From Planctomycetaceae bacterium UBA4655 (GTDB lineage: Bacteria > Planctomycetota > Planctomycetia > Pirellulales > UBA1268), in contig DHLZ01000006.1 of assembly GCA_002405515.1 (NCBI GenBank), positions 1-14,327 on the forward strand: 14,327 nt of DNA, given 5' to 3'. This document shows positions 1-9,583 of the stretch, piece after piece. The notes under the pieces were generated by a model that saw nothing but the letters and a program-made list of their open reading frames with translations, made no database searches and was not told the DNA's origin. The translations under genes and the position numbers were made by a program. Position 1 is the stretch's first letter. Every line of letters begins with the position of its first letter.

Positions 1-228
1 GCGCAAGTTTCCCTGCAGGCGAATAGGTGCCCAATACGGAAGCCCGAGGCGCAAGCCGAGAGGGGAGTTGACGATGTGCAGAAAAGCGGCGTCGAGGCAC
101 TCAAAAACACTCGGAATGGACACTGTTTTGCCAAATCACCCGGCTCTTGGCGCGACCCTGACGCCCCTCTCGGCTTGCGCCTCGGGCTTCCGGGAATTTC
201 CAGCGATCGCCTGCAGGGAAACTCGCGC
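1..228. repeat. Nested long inverted repeat (two paired arm sets)
   Basis: The left edge folds back on itself. The inner arms 37-65 and 164-192 are perfect 29-bp reverse complements, built on the motif GGAAGCCCGAGGCGCAAG. The outer arms 1-22 and 207-228 are reverse complements with a single mismatch (5 against 224). Both arm sets are separated by 14 unpaired bases on each side (23-36 and 193-206), so the structure is symmetrical. The central loop is 66-163. A 16-bp piece of the inner arm (177-192) recurs in direct orientation at 225-240. No transposase is present. It could be an intergenic repeat family, a MITE-like remnant or a large structured RNA or DNA cruciform; the sequence alone cannot choose between these. 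The outer arm starts at base 1, so the element may extend beyond the window. Confidence 0.8.
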
Positions 229-529
229 CTCGGGCTTCCGTGGGACCGGGGTGGCGCTCAGTCAGCCGAAAACCGCCGTCAACAACATCGTGCTCGGGGT
301 AGTAGGCACTTTGATGCTGACCGCCGAAGGAGCGGACGTTGAGGAGCATCAGGTGTATCCTCACCGTAGCGACGATGCGTCCGCTCCCCCGGCGGCAATG
401 CGGCGTCATGCAGACTGGCTTGGGGCCGCCCTCTCGCGTCACGGTCGTCGGTCGATCGGTTTTGTCTCGCGTTGGGCGTGAGGTACTCTTGGGAGTTGAA
501 TGCAGTTCATTCCCGCCAGGAGCCTTGCG
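229..529. other. Intergenic leader with no supported gene
   Basis: This stretch separates the inverted repeat from the oxidoreductase gene. The short open frames crossing it have no recognisable domain. One frame antisense to the oxidoreductase continues through the region, but it is a shadow of the GC-rich gene. I see no clear promoter hexamers and no tRNA or other RNA gene. The only functional site I can support is the Shine-Dalgarno sequence just before position 530. Confidence 0.5.
518..522 (+). promoter_or_regulatory. Ribosome binding site deciding the start at 530
   Basis: AGGAG lies 7 nt before the ATG at 530. This favours 530 over the in-frame ATG at 500. Starting at 530 also puts the twin-arginine pair 13 residues from the N-terminus, a normal position for a Tat signal. 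Confidence 0.75.
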
Positions 530-1823
<1,294 letters not shown>

Positions 1824-1831
<8 letters not shown>

Positions 1832-2927
1832 GGTTTTCGCACGTCATCCCGAAGGCGTCTGCGACCGCCCGGCAGGTGAGCCTACCGCGGAAGATGTTCA
1901 CGGCCGAGCGGATCGCGGCGGACCCGGCAGCGGCGGCCTCGACGCCGACTGAAGCAAGCTGGAGCACGTAGGGGAGCGTCGCGTTGCAGAGGGCATAGGT
2001 GCTCGTGCGGCCGACGGCGCCGGGCATGTTCGTCACGCAGTAGTGGACCACGTCGTCCACCACGTAGGTCGGGTCGGCGTGGGTCGTCGGTCGGCTGGTC
2101 TCGACGCATCCTCCCTGGTCGATCGCAACGTCGATGATCACCGCACCCGGCTTCATGAGGGCCAGGTCCGACCGTTCGACGAGGTGCGGGGCGCGGGCGC
2201 CGGGGATGAGCACGCTTCCGATCACGAGATCCGCCCTGGCGAGCTGCTCCCGGATCGTGTGGCGGTCGGAGTAGAGGCAGTCGATGTTCGGAGGCGTCAC
2301 GTCGTCGAGATACCGCAGTCGCTCGAGGTTCGTGTCGAGCAGGCCGATGTTGGCGCCGAAGCCGGCGGCCACCTTCGCGGCGTTCGCCCCGACGGTTCCC
2401 GCTCCGAGCACGAGCACGTTGGCCGGGGCCACGCCGGGCACGCCTCCGAGCAGGATGCCCCGGCCCATCTGTGGCCGCTCGAGATACTTGGCCCCCTCCT
2501 GGATGCTCATCCGTCCCGCGACCTCGCTCATCGGGATCAAGAGCGGCAGGCGTCCGCGTTCGTCACGGAGCGTCTCGTAGGCGACGGCCGTCGCCCCGGT
2601 CGCCAGGAAGCCCTCGGTGAGGCTGCGGCTCGCGGCGAAGTGGAAATAGGTGAAGACGGTCTGCCCCTTCCGGATCAGCGGCAGTTCCGGCGGCTGTGGC
2701 TCCTTCACCTTGACGATCATGTCGGCCTCGCCGAAGACCTCCGCGGCGGTCTCGACCAGACGGGCACCGCAGGCGGCATAGGCCTCATCGGGGAGGCCGG
2801 ACCCGCTGCCGGCGTTCCGCTCCACGACGACGCGGTGGCCAGCGCGGACGAGTTCCTCCACCCCCACGGGCAGCATGGCCACGCGGTATTCGTCCCGCTT
2901 CGTTTCCCTTGGAATGCCGACGATCAT
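1824..2927 (-). CDS. ald: Alanine dehydrogenase
   Basis: This 367-residue protein matches the usual length of NAD-dependent L-alanine dehydrogenase, which interconverts L-alanine with pyruvate and ammonia in the cytoplasm. The N-terminus MIVGIPRETKRDEYRVAM is characteristic. The residues known from the characterised enzymes are all in place: Arg15, Lys75 (in VKVKEP), His96 (in YFHFAAS) and Asp270 (in IDVAIDQGG). The NAD-binding motif VLGAGTVGANAAK lies at about 173-185. The ATG at 2927 was chosen because the family signature starts there; longer in-frame extensions upstream run into the divergent mtnA gene and carry no conserved sequence. The Shine-Dalgarno match is weak (GGA, 5 nt away). The gene is divergent from mtnA with 40 bp between the start codons. 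Its 3' end overlaps the convergent oxidoreductase by 8 nt. Confidence 0.95.
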
Positions 2928-2967
2928 GGATTCCGATTGTATGCTGCCGGCTCCAGGAGGTCTTCCC
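2928..2967. promoter_or_regulatory. Short divergent intergenic region between ald and mtnA
   Basis: Only 40 bp separate the two start codons, so at least one promoter must extend into the opposite coding region or the two overlap. It contains the mtnA Shine-Dalgarno sequence. I cannot assign -35 or -10 boxes with confidence. Confidence 0.5.
2955..2960 (+). promoter_or_regulatory. Ribosome binding site deciding the GTG start of mtnA
   Basis: AGGAGG sits 7 nt before the GTG at 2968. The alternative in-frame ATG at 2941 lies upstream of this site and has no comparable ribosome binding sequence. Confidence 0.8.
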
Positions 2968-4098
2968 GTGCACGCCGCCGACGCCCGCTCCGCCGTTTCC
3001 ATCGCCGCCGTCCGCTGGGAGGGCCGCGAAGAGGGCCGGCTGGAACTCCTCGACCAGACCGGGCTTCCCAACGTGGCCGCGTGGGTTTCCTGCGGCGACG
3101 TCGAGACGGTCGTCGAGGCGATCAGGAGCCTGCGGGTTCGCGGGGCGCCCGCGATCGGAATCGCCGGGGCCTATGGCCTCGCGGTGGCGGCGGGAGAGGC
3201 GGTCCGTGGCGGGCTTTCGGCCGATGCGGCGAGGGCACACGTGCTCGCCCGTGCGGAGGAACTCGCGACCGCGAGGCCGACGGCGGTGAACCTCCGCTGG
3301 GCCGTGGAACGGTGCGTCGGCGTCGTCGACCGCCTTCCGCAGGCCACGCCCGCCGCAGACCTCGCCGCCGCGATCCTCGCCGAGGCCCGCGAGATCCACG
3401 AAGAGGATCGGAGGTTGTGCGATGCGATCGGCCGCCACGGCGCGGACGTCCTCCCCGAGGGCAACGTGCTCACGCACTGCAACACCGGGGCCCTGGCCAC
3501 CGGCGGTGAGGGCACGGCGATCGCGGTGATCGTGGAGGTGTGGCGGCGTGGCCGGCGGTTCACCGTCTACGCCGACGAGACGCGGCCGCTGTTCCAGGGC
3601 TCGCGGCTCACCGCCTGGGAACTCCTCGAGCGGGGCATACCGGTCACCGTGCTCGTCGACGCCGCCGCGGCGCACCTCATGCGAACGGGTCGCGTCGCGA
3701 GCGTGATCGTCGGGGCCGACCGGATCACGCGAAACGGCGACACGGCCAACAAGATCGGGACGTACGGCCTGGCCGTGCTGGCCGCCGCCCACGGCATCCC
3801 GTTCTACGTGGCCGCGCCGTCGAGCAGTTTCGATCTCGCGCTCGAGTCGGGCGACGAGATTCCGATCGAGGAGCGGTCGGCCGCGGAGGTCACGGCTCCC
3901 GCGGGCGTGCCGACGGCGGCCCCAGGCGCCTCCGCCTTCAATCCCGCCTTCGACGTCACTCCTGCCCGGCTCATCCGCGGGATCATCACGGAAAAGGGCG
4001 TCATCGAGCCGGTCACGGCCGAGCGGGTGGTCGCGGTGCTTGCAGGCCCTGGGCTTGCAGGCCGTGGCGGCTTTTCAGACGGTGGGGCCCGCGGCTGA
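2968..4098 (+). CDS. mtnA: S-methyl-5-thioribose-1-phosphate isomerase
   Basis: This 376-residue enzyme converts 5-methylthioribose 1-phosphate to 5-methylthioribulose 1-phosphate in the methionine salvage pathway, in the cytoplasm. It belongs to the eIF2B-like aldose-ketose isomerase family. Visible motifs are RGAPAIGIAGAYG at about 58-70, the catalytic cysteine in CNTGALATGG (Cys171), VYADETRP at about 200-207, and the catalytic aspartate in GADRITRNGDTANKIGTYG (Asp251). FNPAFDVTP near the C-terminus is also typical of MtnA. Together these distinguish it from eIF2B subunits and ribose-1,5-bisphosphate isomerases, although substrate overlap in the family is known. The start is a GTG with a strong ribosome binding site. 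The last codons contain a 15-nt tandem duplication. The stop lies 24 nt inside the convergent fcl gene. No other methionine salvage gene is adjacent. Confidence 0.95.
   Translation: MHAADARSAVSIAAVRWEGREEGRLELLDQTGLPNVAAWVSCGDVETVVEAIRSLRVRGAPAIGIAGAYGLAVAAGEAVRGGLSADAARAHVLARAEELATARPTAVNLRWAVERCVGVVDRLPQATPAADLAAAILAEAREIHEEDRRLCDAIGRHGADVLPEGNVLTHCNTGALATGGEGTAIAVIVEVWRRGRRFTVYADETRPLFQGSRLTAWELLERGIPVTVLVDAAAAHLMRTGRVASVIVGADRITRNGDTANKIGTYGLAVLAAAHGIPFYVAAPSSSFDLALESGDEIPIEERSAAEVTAPAGVPTAAPGASAFNPAFDVTPARLIRGIITEKGVIEPVTAERVVAVLAGPGLAGRGGFSDGGARG
4039..4068 (+). repeat. 15-bp tandem duplication in the mtnA 3' end
   Basis: Two adjacent 15-bp copies, 4039-4053 and 4054-4068, share the core CTTGCAGGCC and encode LAGPG followed by LAGRG. 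Because the unit is a multiple of three the frame is kept. It lies after the conserved MtnA core, just before the overlap with fcl. Confidence 0.75.
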
Positions 4099-5049
4099 CT
4101 GCGCCCGCCACCACTCGACCGTGGCCGCGAGACCCGTGCTGAACTCGACCTTCGGCTCCCATCCGAGCAGCGTCCTCGCCCGGGAGATGTCGAGCGAACG
4201 CCGCGGCTGCCCGTCGGGCTTCGTCGCATCCCATTCGATCCGGCCCCGGTAGCCGCAGGCCTCGGCGATCTCCCGCACGAGGTCACGGATGGCGATCTCG
4301 CGTCCGCCGCCGAGGTTGATCGGAACCGGTTCGTCCATCGTCTCGACCGCGCGGACGACGCCTTCGGCCGCATCATCGACGAAGAGGAACTCGCGGGTCG
4401 CGGCCCCCGTGCCCCAGCATGTGATCGAGTCGGCCCCGGAGACCTTGGCCTCCTCGCACTTTCTGACCAGCGCGGGGATGACGTGGCTCGTTGCCGGGTC
4501 GAAGTTGTCGCCTGGGCCGTAGAGGTTGACGGGCACGACCACGGCGCTCGCCAGGCCGTACTGCCTGCGGTAGGCGTCGAGCATCACGAAGACCGACTTC
4601 TTCGCGACGCCGTAGGGAGCGTTGGTCTCCTCCGGGTAGCCGTTCCAGATGTCCTCCTCCCGGAAGGGAATCGGCGCGAACTTCGGGTAGGCGCAGACCG
4701 TCCCGGTGTGCACGAACTTGGCGATGCCTCGCCGGCGGGCGTGCTCGACGAGGTGGAGCCCCATCGCCATGTTGGCGTAGAAGAACCTGCCCGGCTGGAC
4801 CAGGTTGGCGCCGATGCCGCCGACCTCGGCGGCCAGGTGGATCACGACGTCGGGACGGGCGGCATCGTACATCCGCTCCACGTCCCTCTCCTGCGTGAGG
4901 TCAAAGTCGCGGCGGCGTGGCACGAAGAGATCGGAGACTGCGACCCCACGGGCGAGAAGAAGCCGGCAGACGGCACGGCCGAGGAATCCGGCACCGCCCG
5001 TGACGGCCACCCTGCGCCCGGCGAGGCTTTCGATGGCTTGCGTTTTCAT
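4075..5049 (-). CDS. fcl: GDP-L-fucose synthase (GDP-4-keto-6-deoxymannose epimerase/reductase)
   Basis: This 324-residue extended short-chain dehydrogenase makes GDP-L-fucose from GDP-4-keto-6-deoxy-D-mannose, using NADPH, in the cytoplasm. The cofactor motif VTGGAGFLG lies at about 16-24. GTVCAYP (116-122) and NAPYGVAKK (143-151) carry the catalytic residues: Thr117 where the E. coli enzyme has Ser107, then Tyr146 and Lys150. Cys119 and His189 (in SHVIPAL) match the epimerisation residues Cys109 and His179 of E. coli. WNGYPEETNAPYG is typical of bacterial GDP-fucose synthases, so the Thr is a family variant and not a defect. The ATG at 5049 gives the usual N-terminus; the Shine-Dalgarno match is weak. 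It lies 37 bp downstream of gmd on the same strand, which supplies its substrate. Its 3' end overlaps mtnA by 24 nt. Confidence 0.94.
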   Translation of the reverse strand: MKTQAIESLAGRRVAVTGGAGFLGRAVCRLLLARGVAVSDLFVPRRRDFDLTQERDVERMYDAARPDVVIHLAAEVGGIGANLVQPGRFFYANMAMGLHLVEHARRRGIAKFVHTGTVCAYPKFAPIPFREEDIWNGYPEETNAPYGVAKKSVFVMLDAYRRQYGLASAVVVPVNLYGPGDNFDPATSHVIPALVRKCEEAKVSGADSITCWGTGAATREFLFVDDAAEGVVRAVETMDEPVPINLGGGREIAIRDLVREIAEACGYRGRIEWDATKPDGQPRRSLDISRARTLLGWEPKVEFSTGLAATVEWWRAQSAAGPTV

Positions 5050-5086
5050 GTCGTTTCGCCGTCGCGAGACGGACCAGGCGGCCGCG

Positions 5087-6133
<1,047 letters not shown>

Positions 6134-6156
6134 CAATGCCTCGGCTTTCCTGCTGA

Positions 6157-6184
6157 TTCTCTCGATGGAGTTCTCTCGATGGAG
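6157..6184. repeat. Perfect 14-bp tandem repeat upstream of gmd
   Basis: TTCTCTCGATGGAG occurs twice in immediate succession, at 6157-6170 and 6171-6184, in the 117-bp gap between the EpsI-like gene and gmd. The unit is not a multiple of three, which argues against translation of this stretch. It could be a slippage product or a binding site for a regulator in the gmd leader. Confidence 0.85.
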
Positions 6185-6250
6185 CGGGCCCATGGCGATC
6201 GGAGCCGTTCCGGCGAACTCATGAAACCTTACCGCAATCGATCGCCACGA

Positions 6251-6952
6251 TCACCCCCCAACTGCCTCCGTCTCCGCGGCCGGCTTCTCGTCGGCCTGCG
6301 CGAGCGACCGGTCGATCTCCGGCAGCAGTGAGGCCAGGAAGTCAGTGCATGCGGCCACTGCACGGGCCTTCGGGGTGCGTGATTCGTCGATGATCGCGTA
6401 GAGCTTGTTGACCGACGCCGCCCCCGCCAGTTCGATGCGGGCGACCTGGGGCGCCACCCACTTCCCGTCCACGCCGTAGGTCCAAAAGATCCGCAGCGTC
6501 GTGCCGCTCTTGCGAAAGGTGCCGGTGAAGGTATTCGCGGTGCGGCCGTCTTCGAGTTCGATGCTCTGCCGGTGTTCGGCCTCGGCGATCTCGAAGCCGG
6601 CGCCCGGGTAGCAGCGGTCGGGCGTGTGGCCGGAGGCATCGTGCGGGGCGGCACACACCACGAACGCGGAAATCTCCTCCTTCGTGTCGATGTTGCGGAA
6701 CAACCGCGAGACGTGCCCCACGGCGCCGGCCCGCGCGAGCTCCTCCTGATTTCCGCTGATATCCTGCACGTGTTCCCAGTTGCCGAACCGAGTCGGAAAC
6801 CGCTTCTCGAGCAGGTCCGCCGCCTCGATGAGCTCCGCCTTCACGTTGCGGCCGGCCCAACGGTCGGTCCAGAGACCCTGGACCACGGTGACGCCTCCCA
6901 TGAGCACGACCCCGAGCAGCAGCGTCACGAGGCCCGATACGGAAATTTTCAT
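6251..6952 (-). CDS. Exosortase-associated EpsI-like protein (DUF3485 type)
   Basis: This 233-residue protein has a single N-terminal hydrophobic segment at about 7-27 (signal anchor or signal peptide), so the remainder is expected outside the cytoplasmic membrane. RFGNW at 55-59 and the HTPDRCYPGAGFE segment at about 109-121, with Cys114, match the pattern of EpsI-type proteins, which usually carry a CYPG motif. EpsI-like domains accompany exosortases, either as C-terminal fusions or as separate proteins; their biochemical role is poorly defined, and they are often linked to polysaccharide export. Here the protein is separate and lies two genes from an exosortase, with the Wzz/BY-kinase gene between. 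A good Shine-Dalgarno run (AAGGGGG, 7 nt away) supports the ATG at 6952. The C-terminus is an Ala/Glu-rich tail without obvious domain. Assignment rests on motif and context and not on full-length similarity. Confidence 0.72.
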   Translation of the reverse strand: MKISVSGLVTLLLGVVLMGGVTVVQGLWTDRWAGRNVKAELIEAADLLEKRFPTRFGNWEHVQDISGNQEELARAGAVGHVSRLFRNIDTKEEISAFVVCAAPHDASGHTPDRCYPGAGFEIAEAEHRQSIELEDGRTANTFTGTFRKSGTTLRIFWTYGVDGKWVAPQVARIELAGAASVNKLYAIIDESRTPKARAVAACTDFLASLLPEIDRSLAQADEKPAAETEAVGG

Positions 6953-6999
6953 CGTTCAGCCCCCTTCCGTTTTTCGGCGTGTCGCCGTGGCCTCAGGCA

Positions 7000-9237
7000 T
7001 CAGGTCGGCAGCGGCGAGGCGTAGAGCCTCCGCGGTCCCGACTGCTTCATGCCATTGATGACCGTCCCCACGACGCGGATGCCGACCGCCCGCAGCCGCT
7101 CGATCGCGGCATTGATGGTCGGAACCCTGCTGGAATCCTTGAGGGCGGTCACGATCGCGATGTCGCTCTGCTGTCCGAGCAGCAGGGCGTCGGCGAAGGC
7201 GAGCACCGGTCCGGCGTCGATCACGACATGATCGAACGACTCGCGGAGCTGCTTGAAGGCCTTGGCAAGCTCGGGCCTGGAAAGCGCCGTCACCGCCGCG
7301 TAGTCGCACTGTCCGGCGGTCATCGCGAAGAGCCCCTCGATGGCGGTGGGCTGGATGGCCTCGTCAACCGAGATTTCGGTGCGGAGCAGTTCGGAGAGCC
7401 CCATGCCGATTTCGAGCTCGAGGGCGAGGTGAACGTTCGGGTGCCGAAGATCGCCGTCGAGCAGGAGCGTTCGCTTGTCGGAACGGGCCAGGCTGGCGGC
7501 GAGCCGCGAGGCGACGGTCGTCTTGCCCTCCTGTTCCACGGCGCTCGTCACGAGGATCACTTTCGGTGGCTGCCTGCCCGCCTGCAGGACGAGCGTGCGA
7601 ATGGCATCCATGCTCTCGGCAACGACCGCCTCGCTGGCCGACCTTCGGCTGCGACTGAGCGTCGGCAGCGTTCCCAGCACGCGGATGCCGACCCGCTGCG
7701 TCATCTCCTCCGCGGAGCTGAGACGATTGCGGATGTATTCGAGGAGCACGATCCCGCCCCCGCCGGCCACGAACGCCGCGCCGCCGGCGAGGATAGACAT
7801 CATCATTCGAACGAACTGGTCGCTGCCGCCGGGCACGCTCGCCTCCTCCATGAGCGTGACCCGATTCGGCATCGAGATGTCGATCGACGTCGTCTCGAGC
7901 TCGTTGCCGATCCGATCGGTGACGCTCTGCAGGTTCGCGATCTCGCTTTTTCGAAGTTCGAGATCGGCGTTGAGGTTGCCGAGCACGGTCACGTCGTTGG
8001 CGACCTTGTCGTACTGCCCCTTCGTTTCCGCGAATTCGGCGGCGATGAGCTTCCGCCGCAGCTGCAGCACCGCGGGGCTTTCCCGAGTCCGCCCGGGCTG
8101 GTCTCCGCGCGTGTCCAAGGAGAGCTGGCTGGCGATCATCGGCCGAAGCTCCGCCTTCCGCAAGTCGATCCGCTCGACGACCTCGTTCCGCTGGGCCCGC
8201 AGCCGCTTCACGACAGGCTCGTTCGCGCCGCGGGCGCTCCGCTGCTCCTGCAGGGCGATCTGCCGATCGATTTCATTCCGCTGTTGATTGAGTGAAACGA
8301 TGTCCGGGTCCCGGGCGATCGTCGCCTCGATGATTTCCTCGGGGACGAGCATGTCGGCACCGGCCTTGGCGTCTTGGCGGGCCTCGTTCAGTGCCAGCTC
8401 CGTGTCGATCGCAGTGATGTCCCGCTGGAGCTGCGTCATCTGGGACCGCAGGGTGCCGAGGTGATCGAGCAGCAGGCTTCGCTGGGTCGCCACTTCCGAC
8501 GAGTCGCGGCTTCCAAGCTCGCGGGCGAGCTTCTGGAAAGTCTCCCGCTTTTCCCGCAGCTCGGCCTGGTTTTCCTTGTGCTTCCGCTCCAGGATCTCGC
8601 GGCGGCCGAGTCGGTCGGCCCGATCCTTGTTGACGACGTCCTCGAGATAGGCGCTCGTGACGGCGTTGACGACCCGGGTCACGTCCTGGGCAACCTTGCC
8701 CCGCAGCTTGATCAGCAGCACCTGTGACTCTGCGGGGGCGACCACCTGCAGCGAATTCTGAAGCCAGCCGACGGGATCCTCGACTTCCTTGAATAACGAC
8801 AGTTCGGCGATCCCGGGCCGCCGCAGGGCCGACGTCAGCACGAACGGGCTCTTGATCACCTGCAGCTGCGTCTTGCGGAACGATTCATATTCGCCGCCGC
8901 CGCCGGAGGCGGCCGTGAGCATGCCACCGCCGCCGCCGATTCGCAGCCATGCCACCGCCTCATAGCCCCGCGGGAGAAACAGCCAAGTAACCACCGCCGC
9001 GGCCGTTCCGAGCAGGAGGCCGACCGCGATCGACGACAGCCAGCGGCGGCGAAAAGAATGCAATACCCGGAGGTAGTCGATGCCGCCGGCGAGAGGATCT
9101 TCGGCACGACCGAACGGGCCATGGCTCGGGGGCTGGTAGGGAGCGATCGACGTCTCGCGGACCATGAGCGTCCCGGTCGCAGCGGCCGGCTGGTTTTGCG
9201 AATCGGCCGCGTCCATGGTGGGGATAGAGTCACTCAT
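7000..9237 (-). CDS. Wzz/GumC-type chain-length regulator fused to a BY-kinase-like ATPase
   Basis: This protein of 745 residues combines a Wzz-type membrane domain and a cytoplasmic P-loop ATPase, as in exopolysaccharide co-polymerases such as Wzc and EpsC/EpsD-type systems. A first membrane segment lies at about 67-88, a long charged, probably coiled-coil periplasmic region at about 205-455, and a second membrane segment at about 478-500. The kinase domain shows Walker A (SAVEQEGKTT, about 565-574), Walker A' (LLLDGDLRHP, about 591-600) and a Walker B-like VVIDAGP (about 671-677). In Wzc-type enzymes the C-terminus carries a cluster of autophosphorylated tyrosines; here the tail ends RRLYASPLPT with a single tyrosine. 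A glycine-rich patch follows the first membrane segment. The start is uncertain: neither ATG 9237 nor ATG 9267 has a Shine-Dalgarno sequence. It is 47 bp upstream of the EpsI-like gene. Confidence 0.9.
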   Translation of the reverse strand: MSDSIPTMDAADSQNQPAAATGTLMVRETSIAPYQPPSHGPFGRAEDPLAGGIDYLRVLHSFRRRWLSSIAVGLLLGTAAAVVTWLFLPRGYEAVAWLRIGGGGGMLTAASGGGGEYESFRKTQLQVIKSPFVLTSALRRPGIAELSLFKEVEDPVGWLQNSLQVVAPAESQVLLIKLRGKVAQDVTRVVNAVTSAYLEDVVNKDRADRLGRREILERKHKENQAELREKRETFQKLARELGSRDSSEVATQRSLLLDHLGTLRSQMTQLQRDITAIDTELALNEARQDAKAGADMLVPEEIIEATIARDPDIVSLNQQRNEIDRQIALQEQRSARGANEPVVKRLRAQRNEVVERIDLRKAELRPMIASQLSLDTRGDQPGRTRESPAVLQLRRKLIAAEFAETKGQYDKVANDVTVLGNLNADLELRKSEIANLQSVTDRIGNELETTSIDISMPNRVTLMEEASVPGGSDQFVRMMMSILAGGAAFVAGGGGIVLLEYIRNRLSSAEEMTQRVGIRVLGTLPTLSRSRRSASEAVVAESMDAIRTLVLQAGRQPPKVILVTSAVEQEGKTTVASRLAASLARSDKRTLLLDGDLRHPNVHLALELEIGMGLSELLRTEISVDEAIQPTAIEGLFAMTAGQCDYAAVTALSRPELAKAFKQLRESFDHVVIDAGPVLAFADALLLGQQSDIAIVTALKDSSRVPTINAAIERLRAVGIRVVGTVINGMKQSGPRRLYASPLPT

Positions 9238-9583
9238 GAATTCGTTGCTGCCCAGCGCGAATCTCATCCGATGCGAAGTCTACGACATGCGGCACGTCGC
9301 AGTCCTTCCGCGGATAAAATTCCGGGGCGTCATGGCTCCTGCCGTGTCTCGAATTCCTGTCATTACTGTAACGAATTCTCCTGCCGATTTCCCGACGCTC
9401 GCCGCTCCCCCGGCACTTTTTGCCTCGGGCGGTCGCCGGGTCGGGACATTTGAGCGGAAAACCTGCGGCTTGTACCGATTCCGCAGGCTGGTGCCCCCGT
9501 CGTTCGCGGTGCATGTCGTCAGCGGGGAACGCGGCTGAACTGCACCTGCCGACGCGGCCTCCATGAGGGCCCCGCGAGCCCGG
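9238..9583. other. 346-bp intergenic region between exosortase and kinase genes
   Basis: No convincing gene lies here. The short minus-strand frame across it has no recognisable domain. It contains a terminator-like hairpin (9458-9487) and two GAATTC sites flanking a 16-bp AT-richer stretch (9351-9378); AT-rich patches like this, unusual in this window, could hold the kinase promoter. The length of the gap, compared with 37-117 bp elsewhere in the block, suggests that the kinase gene has its own promoter. Confidence 0.5.
9458..9487 (-). terminator. Possible weak intrinsic terminator downstream of the exosortase gene
   Basis: Read on the minus strand, CCTGCGG (9487-9481) pairs with CCGCAGG (9468-9462) around a 12-nt loop, followed directly by four T. 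The stem is GC-rich but the T-run is short, so termination may be partial. It lies about 97 bp after the exosortase stop codon and before the kinase gene. Confidence 0.4.

Noticed and set aside
2043..3509. A 488-codon plus-strand open frame across ald and the start of mtnA
   Set aside because: It runs antisense to alanine dehydrogenase, whose catalytic residues are all conserved, and then out of frame through mtnA. The translation is low-complexity and Arg-rich.
4075..5049. Thr117 in place of the catalytic Ser of GDP-fucose synthase as a sign of inactivation
   Set aside because: Thr can serve in place of Ser in short-chain dehydrogenases and GTVCAYP is a common variant in bacterial members; all other key residues are present.
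6979..8295. A 438-codon plus-strand open frame opposite the Wzz/BY-kinase gene
   Set aside because: It is His/Asp/Arg-rich shadow translation; the minus strand encodes intact Walker motifs.
9481..9499. Sigma-54-like promoter (GGGCAC and TGC boxes) on the minus strand before the kinase gene
   Set aside because: The spacing between the GG and GC elements is one base too short, which normally abolishes sigma-54 promoter function.
9230..9514. A 94-codon minus-strand frame in the gap before the kinase gene
   Set aside because: It has no signal peptide, domain or ribosome binding site, overlaps the terminator-like hairpin and runs into the kinase start.
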